Shown here piece after piece: positions 8,298-16,423 of a DNA stretch of 38,058 nt. The notes below the pieces were generated by a model. It saw nothing but the letters and a program-made list of their open reading frames with translations. It ran no database searches and was not told the origin of the DNA. This DNA comes from a virus. The number at the start of each line of letters is the position of its first letter. Positions within the stretch are counted from its first letter, which is position 1. The translations under genes and the position numbers were made by a program. The stretch is from the IMG/VR virus record IMGVR_UViG_3300003702_000003, positions 1-38,058 of that record; one strand, written 5' to 3'.

Positions 8298-11260
8298 TGC
8301 CTCCACAGAGACCACGGACGCTTGATGAGGCGAGAGAGAATCCTGACTGGACCGTCGAATCTCGTCCAGATGGAACCTGGGACGTAACTTACAATCCTCA
8401 GGCGGCAGCGGCCCCAGAGCCTCCATCGACGCCCTCACAGGCGAGAGCGCAAGGCCTTGCTGTGCGGAAGGCTCCCGATGGAACGTATAACGTATACGAC
8501 AATCCCCCACCCAACACGGGAGGCTTTTTAGGCCCTGAAGGCTGGATGGCGTTTACGAATAAGGGGATTGAAAGCACAGCGACGGCTGGGCTCGGAGAGG
8601 ATTGGCTTAATAAAATCTCTCGCAATATAGGCATTAATATCCCTGAACGGGAGCCGGAGGGGTTCGGAGAGGTAGTGCCTCACGCAATAGGGCAGGCAGC
8701 CGGGGTTATCCCTTTGCTTGTCGGCGGCGTCGGCACCCTCGCAAGATATGGAGCGGCAAAAACAGGACTGGGTCAATACTTGCCGGCGATTTCCCGTGCC
8801 ATACGAGCGCCTTTCATCGAGGCTCCTGGGACAGCAATCGCCACAGAAGTGGCAGCAGGGGCCGGGGCTGGGGCCGGACAACAAATAGCCTCGGACGTGC
8901 TTCCTCCGGGATATGAGGAGTTGGGCAATATCGTGGGGGGCGGTGTTGCAGGCATAGGCAGTAGCCTTTTGTCTCAATCGCCTCTGATGAACCCTCGGAG
9001 GCTCTACGACACGGCAAGAGGGGGCGCTTATACCATGAGGGACATGCTAATGGAGGGCTTTGCCCCATACACCAGGGAAGGGGCCAGACAAGCAGCGGGC
9101 ACGCAATTGAGAATGAGAGTAGCTGACCCTGAGGCGGTAGTGCAAGCCGTTGCCCGGGGTGCGAGGGAACAGATGCCCGGTGGGTCAAATTTATCCCCCG
9201 CGCAGTCTGCGGGGGATCCGAATCTTCTCGCCATGGAAAGGCACCAAGCTTCCCAGACTCCCGTCTCACTCGCAGCCCTGGATGAACAAATAAATACCAC
9301 ACAGAGGAATATTGGGGCTCGCGTGGAGAGGCAAGTGGATGCTCAGAACGTTGAATCACTCATCAACAACGCAAGGGCCAGGGCCGACGCTCGGATTGAA
9401 GAAATGGGCGTGGCGACACGGGGGGAATCCTCTGCCATTTACGATGAAGAATTTACGTCATCGTATAATGCGGCGAAGAAAGAGCAGACGAGATTATGGA
9501 CAGCGGCTGACGACGATCCGATCCCAACCGAGAATTTGCATGCGGCATGGAAGGAATTACTAGAATCAACGTCAGCGGTCAATGAGGCCGACCTTCCCGC
9601 ACCAGCGCGTCGATTCCTGGGCGACCAGAAAAAACAAGCAGGCCCACAGGCTGATCTGGAGATGGACCCTGTTGACGCAGGCGATGTATTCGGTGAATAC
9701 GAGAATCAGAAATTGATTCATGATTTCGTCTCCAAAATGGGCGACATAGAGTTCGCCGCCGCTCAATCTCAGAACAGGCCACTCGCGAGAGCTGCCGGGA
9801 TATTGCGAGAGGCGGGATGGAGGGATCTACTGGGGCCAGATGATGCCCCAACTACGGTCTCGACGGCACTAAGGGCAGCAAGGGCATATTCAAGGGACTT
9901 GAACCAAACATTCCGAACGGGGTCAATGTCTCGCATCTCTAACACGGGACGCACGACGACGCCCATAGAAACGCTGGGAGAGACACTAGGCACTCAAGGA
10001 CGCGAGAGGGGGATCGCGAGAAACAACGCATTGAACAGGGCTATCGAATTCGGAGAGCACGACCCCACTCGGGGATCGCAGGCCATCGATGATTATCTGA
10101 TGGATAGATTCTTGACTGCCGCTACTGCGAACGGCACCTATAGCGCAAATCAGGCAAGTGGGTTCATTCGACGTAATCGGGATCTGTTGCGTGAGCGACC
10201 GCACTTGCTTGAACAGATGAATCAGGCCACGCAGGGTCTCACAAGCGCGGAAGCCCTGGGCAATGCGAAAAAAACCATCTCTGCGGTCATGGGGTCGGAC
10301 ACACCGCTCGCCAGATTAACTCGGGAGTCAGAGCTTGCCAATGGGGTAGATCCACGAGTTGCGAATGCTGGTGAGTCACTTGATAGGCCTGATATTGCAG
10401 CCCAGATTAAAGATTACGATCAGCGTGTCGAAGAATGGAATCAAGCGTCACGCTCTTCCCTGATGGATTTTGCCGCATACGGGAATCAAGCGTTGGATGA
10501 ATTGGGTAATCGGATCCCGAACGGGAAGCGGTTGCTTGGGCTGATCAACCAGCCTAAAACAAGAGCGGTCTTCGAGAGATTCTTTGATGTTGAAGATTTG
10601 GACCGACTCGCGATTCTGTCAGATGAGTTAAAAAAGATTCAAATGGCGGCTGGCCCGCTAAGCCCCAGTATTGCCGGCGGTGAGAGACCGCTCCCGAAGG
10701 GGGTGGCAGCTATACGTGGAGCTACTACGCTTTTTGCGAGACTTGGGGGAATGAAGGCAGGGGCGTACGCAGCCTCTGGAACAACAGGAGCGACATTGTC
10801 AGGGGCAAGCAAAGGGTCTGAGGCGGCTGGATTTCTCGTGCAGCAAGCATTGCACCAGCATGCCGACAAGCTCCTCTTGGAAGCCATGTCTGACCCAGTG
10901 CTGTTCAATGAGTTAATGTCGCAATCAGATGAAGCTATCCCGGACCTAGGGGCCGAAGGATCTCGCCTGTGGGCATGGGCAAAGCGGTTCGGAGAGCGAC
11001 GTGTATCAGAGGTGGGACGTGGAATAATCCCAACATTGGCTGGGACCGGAGCTTCCATGGTCCCAGCTACGGAGCAATATCTCCCCGGAGACGAAGAACG
11101 CACGGGGACCATGGCTGACATACTCCCCCCCCTTGGAGACCGCATCCAGCGCGGCCAGACGCTCACCGGGCAACCCCTGGCTCCAGCCGCCGTCTACAAC
11201 CCCGACACGACGCCGAGAGGGTCGGTCCTGCTCCCCCCCGATCTCACGCGGCGTTACTAG
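8297..11260 (+). CDS. Large internal virion / ejection protein candidate 4 (gp16-like slot)
   Basis: 987 aa, the second longest-lived slot of the virion block and the largest protein in the genome. Residues 1-70 contain two similar short PDGTWDV / PDGTYNV blocks. Three Gly/Ala-rich hydrophobic segments follow (about 128-150, 177-198, 209-227), suitable for membrane insertion, then long charged helices and another Gly/Ala-rich segment near 800-845. That is the design of P22 gp16-type proteins that form the trans-envelope channel. I see no lysozyme or transglycosylase motif. AGA/AGG codons are frequent, unlike the capsid genes. A strong hairpin lies inside the gene at 9193-9217. Confidence 0.72.
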   Translation: MPPQRPRTLDEARENPDWTVESRPDGTWDVTYNPQAAAAPEPPSTPSQARAQGLAVRKAPDGTYNVYDNPPPNTGGFLGPEGWMAFTNKGIESTATAGLGEDWLNKISRNIGINIPEREPEGFGEVVPHAIGQAAGVIPLLVGGVGTLARYGAAKTGLGQYLPAISRAIRAPFIEAPGTAIATEVAAGAGAGAGQQIASDVLPPGYEELGNIVGGGVAGIGSSLLSQSPLMNPRRLYDTARGGAYTMRDMLMEGFAPYTREGARQAAGTQLRMRVADPEAVVQAVARGAREQMPGGSNLSPAQSAGDPNLLAMERHQASQTPVSLAALDEQINTTQRNIGARVERQVDAQNVESLINNARARADARIEEMGVATRGESSAIYDEEFTSSYNAAKKEQTRLWTAADDDPIPTENLHAAWKELLESTSAVNEADLPAPARRFLGDQKKQAGPQADLEMDPVDAGDVFGEYENQKLIHDFVSKMGDIEFAAAQSQNRPLARAAGILREAGWRDLLGPDDAPTTVSTALRAARAYSRDLNQTFRTGSMSRISNTGRTTTPIETLGETLGTQGRERGIARNNALNRAIEFGEHDPTRGSQAIDDYLMDRFLTAATANGTYSANQASGFIRRNRDLLRERPHLLEQMNQATQGLTSAEALGNAKKTISAVMGSDTPLARLTRESELANGVDPRVANAGESLDRPDIAAQIKDYDQRVEEWNQASRSSLMDFAAYGNQALDELGNRIPNGKRLLGLINQPKTRAVFERFFDVEDLDRLAILSDELKKIQMAAGPLSPSIAGGERPLPKGVAAIRGATTLFARLGGMKAGAYAASGTTGATLSGASKGSEAAGFLVQQALHQHADKLLLEAMSDPVLFNELMSQSDEAIPDLGAEGSRLWAWAKRFGERRVSEVGRGIIPTLAGTGASMVPATEQYLPGDEERTGTMADILPPLGDRIQRGQTLTGQPLAPAAVYNPDTTPRGSVLLPPDLTRRY

Positions 11261-11280
11261 AGGAATCGTAGGAGACACAC

Positions 11281-13386
11281 ATGGCAGGCACACTGACCCC
11301 GACCCCGTATCAGACTGTCCTGGACGGCGATGGCGTCGCCGTGTCCGGGGCGCTGATTAACACCTACGATGCGGGCACGACAGACAGAGCGACGACGTAT
11401 ACGACCTCGGATCTGTCCGTGGCGAACGCCAATCCGATTGTGGCGGACTCGGCGGGTCGGTATGTGGCGTACCTCTCGGCGGGGGCGAACCTCCGGTTCA
11501 TCATCAAGACCAGCGCCGATGTCACCATTGATGACCAGGACAATGTCCAGTCCGTGCCGGGAGCAGCCGTCAACCTCGACGTGGAGGGCACGGTCGGAGA
11601 GGCGGTCACGGCCGGCCAAGTGCTCTATCTGTCCAGCGCGGCCGAGTCCACGCCATTGACGGCTGGGCTCTGGTATCTCGCGCAAGCCGACGCGGCACCG
11701 ACCAGTACGACCCCGCAGGCCATCGGCGTGGCCGTGAGTGCCATTGCGATCAATACCGCCGGGACCATCCGTCTCGCCGGGCTCGTCACGACGGCGGGGG
11801 CTGTCCTGACTGGGACGACCTACTACGTGGATGCCTCCACGGCAGGCGCGATCACCTCGTCGGCCCCTGTATTAAGCCGGCAGGTGGGCGTGGCGATGAC
11901 GACCTCGTCCCTGCTGCTCGCGGCGACGACAGCAATCGTGTCAGCGATCCCCAACCCCATCACGCAGGATCTGCTCTTCACTGACGCGACCTACGACATC
12001 GGCAAGTCCGGGGCGACCCGTCCGAGGGATGTCTTCGCGTCACGCAATGCGGTGATCGGCGGGACACTCGGCGTGAGCGGCATCTCGACGTTCACCGCTG
12101 ATCTGGTCGCGACCACCGCGAGCATGTCGTTTCAAGACGACGAGGGCATCACGCTGGGCACGGGCGATGACGCCACGGTGAAATACGACGGGACCGACCT
12201 CGTCATTGCTCCTGCCGCTGTAGGCGCTGGCGATGTCCATGTGTCTGGTGGCAGCGTCGAGGTGGATGACAGTGAGTCGTTCACGCTGGGCACCGGCAAG
12301 GACGCGACTATCATCTACGACGGCACCGACCTGACGATATCGCCGGCAGCGGTCGGGTCGGGCGACCTCGTCATCGCTGGGGCGAGTGCGGAGTTTGCCG
12401 ACGACGAAGGCGTGACACTCGGCACCGGCAAAGACGCGACCCTGCAATACGACGGGACCAACGTCTCTCTGGACACCCAAGCCGTGGGCAGCGGCCTGCT
12501 GATCGTCACCGGAAGCTCGGCCATCAGCGGTGTCGAGATCGACAACACGGCCACAGACGGCGATCCGACCCTGGCGTTCACGTTGTCGGGCACGTCACTG
12601 TTTACGATGGGCGTGGACGACGGCGACAGCGACAAGTTCAAGATCGGAACGACGGCGATTGGGACGAGTACGTCGCTGACGATTGACGGGAGCCAGAACG
12701 TGGGTCTCAGCACGGCAGCGCCGGTCAGTTTGCTCGACGTGCGCGGGCCGACAGGCACGGGTGCGGCATCCGCCGGACTCCTGACGCTCGCCACGAATGA
12801 GTTGACAATTGTCGATAACGACCAACTAGGCCGGATCGATTTCCGATCACCCATTGCCACGGCAGGCACCGATGCTATCGTCTCCGCCGCGTCGATCCAT
12901 GCCGAAGCAAACGCGACGTTCTCGTCCTCGGTGAACTCGGCTGATCTGGTCTTTGCCACATCGACCAGCGGGGCACCGACTGAGGCGATGCGGATCGACT
13001 CTGGCGGCGACGTATACTCGACCGCGTGGACCGACTACTACTCGTCATCGACCATCGTCGGCTGGTCGTCTCTGACTGCCAGTCGGCGTCAGATCATGTA
13101 CCGGACACTCGGTGACATGGTCTGGGTGTCCTTCCACCTGGAAGGCACAAGTAATGCGACCACCGCCACATTCACGGTTCCGTACACAGCCGTGTCGTTC
13201 GCGACCGGGCACTCTTTCAGTAGCGGTCTTGGCTTTACCTATGACAACGGTTCGACCGTTGCTACCGGGTATTTCCGTCTCGGCAATAACGAGTCCGTAG
13301 TTTTTTGCTTCAGGAGTGCCGGAACCGCGTGGACGGCGAGCGGAACTAAAACTGTTGAAGGAGAGTTTTGGTACATGAAGGCGTAA
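11281..13386 (+). CDS. Tail fibre / receptor-binding protein
   Basis: 701 aa, start after an AGGAG site. Residues 1-100 (YQTVLDGDGVAVSGALINTYDAGTTDRATTYT, then ANPIVADSAGRYVAYL) are the head/tail-attachment domain common to many phage spikes and fibres. The middle is Thr/Ala/Gly-rich and beta-like with three tandem repeats of 43-45 aa carrying the core LGTGKDATxxYDGT. The C-terminal 120 residues are rich in aromatic and Ser/Thr residues and are the likely tip. No Ser74-type chaperone or lyase motif is visible. It is the only good adsorption candidate in the genome. Confidence 0.85.
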   Translation: MAGTLTPTPYQTVLDGDGVAVSGALINTYDAGTTDRATTYTTSDLSVANANPIVADSAGRYVAYLSAGANLRFIIKTSADVTIDDQDNVQSVPGAAVNLDVEGTVGEAVTAGQVLYLSSAAESTPLTAGLWYLAQADAAPTSTTPQAIGVAVSAIAINTAGTIRLAGLVTTAGAVLTGTTYYVDASTAGAITSSAPVLSRQVGVAMTTSSLLLAATTAIVSAIPNPITQDLLFTDATYDIGKSGATRPRDVFASRNAVIGGTLGVSGISTFTADLVATTASMSFQDDEGITLGTGDDATVKYDGTDLVIAPAAVGAGDVHVSGGSVEVDDSESFTLGTGKDATIIYDGTDLTISPAAVGSGDLVIAGASAEFADDEGVTLGTGKDATLQYDGTNVSLDTQAVGSGLLIVTGSSAISGVEIDNTATDGDPTLAFTLSGTSLFTMGVDDGDSDKFKIGTTAIGTSTSLTIDGSQNVGLSTAAPVSLLDVRGPTGTGAASAGLLTLATNELTIVDNDQLGRIDFRSPIATAGTDAIVSAASIHAEANATFSSSVNSADLVFATSTSGAPTEAMRIDSGGDVYSTAWTDYYSSSTIVGWSSLTASRRQIMYRTLGDMVWVSFHLEGTSNATTATFTVPYTAVSFATGHSFSSGLGFTYDNGSTVATGYFRLGNNESVVFCFRSAGTAWTASGTKTVEGEFWYMKA
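12136..12525 (+). repeat. Three tandem 43-45 aa fibre repeats
   Basis: Units start at 12136, 12265 and 12400, each opening with two Asp codons and reading D-D-E-G-(I/V)-T-L-G-T-G-(K/D)-D-A-T, then YDGT, then a Val/Gly-rich strand. They form repeated beta units of the fibre shaft. Confidence 0.85.
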
Positions 13387-13401
13387 GAGGAGAAAGACAC
13401 C

Positions 13402-13683
13402 ATGCACCTACAAGATCCCTATGTCGCCACGCCGGCTGATCATCTCGGGTATGTCACGCTGAATATAGATGATCCTGACGGGACAGAGCCGCATATCACG
13501 GTGCGCGCCGAGATTCGACTGATGAATGATGACCAAAATGAAGTCGCCGCCCGTAAAGGCGATCCCCATTACATGCCAGCGGACTGGCAGGAACGGGCGA
13601 TATCCTTGATCGAGGAGTTCCGAGCTGCGACAGCCCTTATTCACGATGTCTCGGCAGCACCGCCGCCAGACCCGGAGGGCTAA
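13402..13683 (+). CDS. Hypothetical 93-aa protein downstream of the fibre
   Basis: 93 aa, acidic, start after GAGGAGAAAG. A beta-like N-terminal half (HLGYVTLNIDDPDGTEPHITVRAEIRL) is followed by a helix (DWQERAISLIEEFRAATALIHDV) and a Pro-rich end. No family recognised. Its place right after the fibre would suit a fibre chaperone or assembly factor, but nothing in the sequence proves that. It ends one base before the next short gene's start region. Confidence 0.65.
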   Translation: MHLQDPYVATPADHLGYVTLNIDDPDGTEPHITVRAEIRLMNDDQNEVAARKGDPHYMPADWQERAISLIEEFRAATALIHDVSAAPPPDPEG

Positions 13684-13684
13684 C

Positions 13685-13885
13685 ATGTCTACGCCGCAGC
13701 CGCCACCGTCCACGAGCGTCACCACAGCAAGCCTGCTCACCCTGATAGGGAGCCAGACCGTGACCATCGCACGACAGGCCGCAACCATCACGAGCCAGGC
13801 CGCACGTATCGCTGAGCTTGATGCAGCCACGGCGAGTCGAGTCACCACGACGGCGTACATGACAGGCGAGGGCGTTGTTGATTGA
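13685..13885 (+). CDS. Small coiled-coil protein at the head of the lysis cassette
   Basis: 66 aa, starting 1 base after the previous stop. A Pro/Ser/Thr leader precedes a heptad-like helix (SLLTLIGSQTVTIARQAATITSQAARIAELDAA). There is no membrane segment. The end overlaps the possible TTG start of the holin candidate. Function unknown; a lysis-timing or fibre-associated role is possible from position only. Confidence 0.55.
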   Translation: MSTPQPPPSTSVTTASLLTLIGSQTVTIARQAATITSQAARIAELDAATASRVTTTAYMTGEGVVD

Positions 13886-14156
13886 TCCCTTTTGGAAGGT
13901 GGACCCTAGCGAGGTGATGGCCGTGAACGGGATGCCCCTGTGGATGAAGTTTACCTCCCTGGTGGGTGTGCCATCCAGTATCGCCCTGTTTTTAATCTAC
14001 TTCTTGGCCGCCACGGTGATGGGGGCCATCACCAGCCACAACGACAACCACGCAGAGGAGATGCGGGTGCTGACCTCGGTGATGCAGCAGATCTGTGCGA
14101 ACACGGCGTCCACTACTGCGGACCGGGCACGGTGTTTCCCCGCTACGCCCAGGTAA
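13875..14156 (+). CDS. Holin-like single-span membrane protein
   Basis: 93 aa from TTG at 13875, after a GGCGAGGGCG site. An in-frame ATG at 13917 is an alternative start. One clear membrane helix (FTSLVGVPSSIALFLIYFLAATVMGAI, about 27-52) is followed by a charged helix with HNDNHAEEMRVLTSVMQQIC. Small phage proteins of this layout beside endolysins are usually holins or lysis accessory proteins. It lies three genes upstream of the other membrane protein at 14828 and two upstream of the endolysin. Confidence 0.62.
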   Translation: MLIDPFWKVDPSEVMAVNGMPLWMKFTSLVGVPSSIALFLIYFLAATVMGAITSHNDNHAEEMRVLTSVMQQICANTASTTADRARCFPATPR

Positions 14157-14157
14157 G

Positions 14158-14331
14158 ATGCGATTGCTGCGCTGGCTGCTGTCGTGGTTCCTGCCGTTGT
14201 TGCCGAGGTCGGCCATCCTCCTCGACTATCCCTCGCCCGTGGTGGGACCCTCACCACCCGTGGCTGAACCACCTCTGCCCGTGGTTGACCCATCACCAGT
14301 TCTCCCCGCCATCACCACCACCACCAGGTAG
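14158..14331 (+). CDS. Small Pro-rich protein with N-terminal hydrophobic segment (spanin-like?)
   Basis: 57 aa, start right after the holin-candidate stop. An Arg/Leu/Trp-rich hydrophobic start (MRLLRWLLSWFLPLLP) is followed by an exported-looking Pro/Val-rich region (SPVVGPSPPVAEPPLPVV). The layout recalls small spanin subunits, but there is no lipobox cysteine, so an Rz1-type lipoprotein is not supported. The low-complexity composition leaves open that it is a chance frame. Confidence 0.4.
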   Translation: MRLLRWLLSWFLPLLPRSAILLDYPSPVVGPSPPVAEPPLPVVDPSPVLPAITTTTR

Positions 14332-14333
14332 TC

Positions 14334-14690
14334 ATGCCCCTGGCCTACAAGTCCGGTGTTCGAGTGCAGCGGCGTACGCTGGCGTTGTCCCACATGGAAT
14401 CCTGCGCCCTCGCCACGCAGGCTGAGCTGGGCTATCCCAACGTGCTGATGGTCACGTCGGTGCACGATAGCCGGCACGTCACCGGGTCGCGGCATTACAG
14501 CGACGAGGCCATCGACTGGCGCACGAAGGGCGCGTTCGAGAACACCATGCGGTCTCGGGCGCGCAAGCTACGCTTTCGCAGGCGGTTCGCTGCGATCCTG
14601 GGCGACCGGTTCACGGTGATCCTGGAAGGCAACGGGAAACCATACGAGCATTTGCACTCGCAAGTCAAAAAGGGGGAACACTATCCATGA
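14334..14690 (+). CDS. Endolysin, peptidase M15-type (L-Ala-D-Glu / D-Ala-D-Ala peptidase)
   Basis: 118 aa, the usual size of T5-endolysin/VanY-like M15 peptidases. The zinc site reads H54-x6-D61 (SRHYSDEAIDWR) and H108 in the EHLHSQ segment, with E105 as likely catalytic base. It would cut peptide cross-links of peptidoglycan. There is no signal peptide, so it needs the holin. Its TGA overlaps the start of the next small gene. The flanking membrane proteins define the lysis cassette. Confidence 0.82.
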   Translation: MPLAYKSGVRVQRRTLALSHMESCALATQAELGYPNVLMVTSVHDSRHVTGSRHYSDEAIDWRTKGAFENTMRSRARKLRFRRRFAAILGDRFTVILEGNGKPYEHLHSQVKKGEHYP

Positions 14691-14818
14691 TCAAGAAGAC
14701 CAAGGGCGGCTTCAAGGTCGTCTCCAAGTCGGGCAAGAACCTGAGCAAACCAGGACTGAGCAAGGCCGCTGCAGCCAAACGCCTCGCCCAGGTGGAGCAC
14801 TTCAAGCGGAAGGGCTGA
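14687..14818 (+). CDS. Small basic conserved phage protein
   Basis: 43 aa, start by ATGA overlap with the endolysin and a strong AGGGGGAA site. Very Lys-rich: a beta-like KGGFKVVSKSGKNLS and then a helix KAAAAKRLAQVEHFKRKG. The pattern 'VVSKSGK.LSKPGLSK...A.KRL.QVE.FK' recurs in many phages next to lysis or structural genes. Function unknown; the charge suggests nucleic-acid or envelope contact. Confidence 0.72.
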   Translation: MIKKTKGGFKVVSKSGKNLSKPGLSKAAAAKRLAQVEHFKRKG

Positions 14819-14827
14819 CCGGTCGTG

Positions 14828-15130
14828 ATGAATCCGTTGAAACTCTTGCGGCTCTACGGACGCGTGAGTCGCGTGCTGACGTTGCTCCAGTCGGCGTCAG
14901 CGTCCTACAACGAGGGAGGCTCTATGAGTCGCAGTTTATTTGTGAGCAAGACGTTCTGGCTGAATGTCCTGACCGCCTCGGTCGAGGTCACGGGTGCCCT
15001 GTCGGGGATCATCCCTCCTGGTGCGCTCACGCTGGTACTCGCTGGCTTGAACGTGGGGATTCGACTCCTCACGAAAGGACCGGTGCATGTGCTGACGCAG
15101 GCGGGTGGGAGCGACGACGAGGAGACGTGA
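14828..15130 (+). CDS. Holin-like membrane protein with possible internal start
   Basis: 100 aa from ATG 14828 (GTG at 14825 is also possible). An amphipathic N-terminal helix (LKLLRLYGRVSRVLTLLQ) is followed by two hydrophobic helices, FWLNVLTASVEVTGALSGII and ALTLVLAGLNVGIRLLT, a pattern shared by small phage membrane proteins of the holin class. An in-frame ATG at 14924 has a near-perfect GAGGGAGG site and would make a 67-aa form lacking the basic N-terminus, as in dual-start holins. The rival holin candidate is at 13875. Confidence 0.65.
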   Translation: MNPLKLLRLYGRVSRVLTLLQSASASYNEGGSMSRSLFVSKTFWLNVLTASVEVTGALSGIIPPGALTLVLAGLNVGIRLLTKGPVHVLTQAGGSDDEET

Positions 15131-15158
15131 ACCTCAACGAGCCACAGGAGGAGTGACG

Positions 15159-15281
15159 ATGCCCAAGGTGACGACGGCAAAAGGGTCCAAGGTCTTCAAG
15201 TCTACGTCCGCAGCGAAGACGTATTCAAAGAAGACCGGGGGCAAAGTGTCTCGGGTGCCAGGGAAGAAATATACTAAGTGA
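15159..15281 (+). CDS. Small basic protein
   Basis: 40 aa, with a strong AGGAGGAG site 5 bases upstream. Lys/Ser/Thr-rich throughout (KGSKVFKSTSAAKTYSKKTGGKVSRV), resembling the 43-aa protein at 14687. Last gene of the late rightward set; its final 8 bases overlap the end of the leftward zinc-ribbon gene, with no terminator between. Confidence 0.6.
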   Translation: MPKVTTAKGSKVFKSTSAAKTYSKKTGGKVSRVPGKKYTK

Positions 15282-15420
15282 CCCGTGGCGGGTCTGGCAC
15301 CCAGGCATAGCTGCAAACCGAGCAATAGAATGACCGCTGGTCCCCTGTGATGATCACGTCGATGCCCCTGGACTCGTGACACTTGGGGCACTCAGGGACG
15401 GGCGGCAGGACGGGAGTCAT
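15274..15420 (-). CDS. Small zinc-ribbon peptide
   Basis: 48 aa with two CxxC knuckles (CPKC at 11-14, CSVC at 33-36) spaced as in a zinc ribbon, with YAWVPDPP after the second. A CAGGAGAT ribosome site lies 7 bases upstream of the ATG. Last gene of the leftward methyltransferase cluster. Its start lies within the end of the longer C5 methyltransferase frame, and its stop overlaps the 15159-15281 gene tail to tail. Partner unknown. Confidence 0.65.
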   Translation of the reverse strand: MTPVLPPVPECPKCHESRGIDVIITGDQRSFYCSVCSYAWVPDPPRVT

Positions 15421-16423
15421 GGGCATCTCCTGTGTGCGTGTGGCGCAGTTCCTCTATCGCAAGTCCGAGTGCATCCGCGCAAGCGCGGAACGCGAACGCC
15501 GCAGCCAGTGGCACCACGCCGTTGCCGAGGAGTCTGAGTCGCTGCGTGCGGTGCTCCAGTGCTCCAGCCACCCCATCAGCCACTCCACGAAGAGCGGATT
15601 GAGCCGCATCCCCTTTGGTTGTCCCCCGTGTCTCGCCCCCTGACCCGGAGGTCCGTGCGGACCCACCCGCGGGGTCTGCCATTGCTTCGCTGCGTCCGTG
15701 ATCGTGGCTGGTTGCGTCCAGTTCGCTCCATTCGCTGACCCAAACATCTGCGCGTCTGGCGACGGCCAAAGCCGGTGCGAGTTCGGGGCGCTCGGCAAGG
15801 ATGGCGGCCCAGGCGTCGGTGTCTCCGGGTCCAGGTGGAAAGTCTCGGCCTGTCCTTTGGCCCACCGGTCTGCCTGTGTCCGCAGATCCGTCCGACCAGG
15901 GCACGCCCCGGTTGTGTCTGAGACTACTGGCGTAACCCAGGATGAAGATCCGCTCTCGCTGATGTGGTGCCCCCACATCCGATGCGCGGACGAGCGTCTC
16001 CGTAACTCGATAACCCAGTCGCTCCAGCTCGTTTCGGACCACCATGTAGGCCGGTCGCCCGTCCCGTTGTCGAGTTGAAATAAGTGCTCCGACGTTCTCC
16101 AGAAAGACGAGAGCCGGTCGCGCCCCGTTGATAACCCGCCGCACATGCGGCCAGAGGTGTCGGTCGTCGGTGTCGGCCTGTCGCTTCCCGGCTGCGGAGA
16201 AGGACTGACACGGGAAGCCCGCAGAGAGGAGATCCACGCAGCCACGCCAGCGTCGGATGGGATGAAAGTGAAAGCCGACTTGCTCTAGAGAAAGAGGACG
16301 AGGCGTCGAAGAAGGAGACAAGAACCGGCGTCGCCTCGAAGCGCCCTCAAAGGATGGAGCTCTCGAGCTAACCGGACTGCTTTCGAAAGAAGAGGAGTTC
16401 CTCTGTCCCCATCTTATTCGCAC
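15392..16423 (-). CDS. C5 cytosine DNA methyltransferase, N-terminally incomplete
   Basis: 343-aa frame. Motif IV GFPCQSF (catalytic Cys72), motif VI ENV (109-111), motif VIII QRERIF (155-160) and motif X RLRLLGNGVVP (295-305) are all present. The enzyme would transfer a methyl group from SAM to cytosine C5. Motif I (F-x-G-x-G) is missing: only about 50 codons separate the upstream methyltransferase stop from motif IV, and none of the three frames there encodes it. A second frame over 15771-15452 also reads as methyltransferase target-recognition sequence, so a frameshift history is likely. Activity is doubtful. The true start is unclear; it may be a remnant. Confidence 0.7.
   Translation of the reverse strand: MRIRWGQRNSSSFESSPVSSRAPSFEGASRRRRFLSPSSTPRPLSLEQVGFHFHPIRRWRGCVDLLSAGFPCQSFSAAGKRQADTDDRHLWPHVRRVINGARPALVFLENVGALISTRQRDGRPAYMVVRNELERLGYRVTETLVRASDVGAPHQRERIFILGYASSLRHNRGVPWSDGSADTGRPVGQRTGRDFPPGPGDTDAWAAILAERPELAPALAVARRADVWVSEWSELDATSHDHGRSEAMADPAGGSARTSGSGGETRGTTKGDAAQSALRGVADGVAGALEHRTQRLRLLGNGVVPLAAAFAFRACADALGLAIEELRHTHTGDAHDSRPAARP

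Noticed and set aside
14158-14331. Rz1-type spanin lipoprotein
   Set aside because: There is no lipobox cysteine; kept only as a low-confidence small exported-looking protein.
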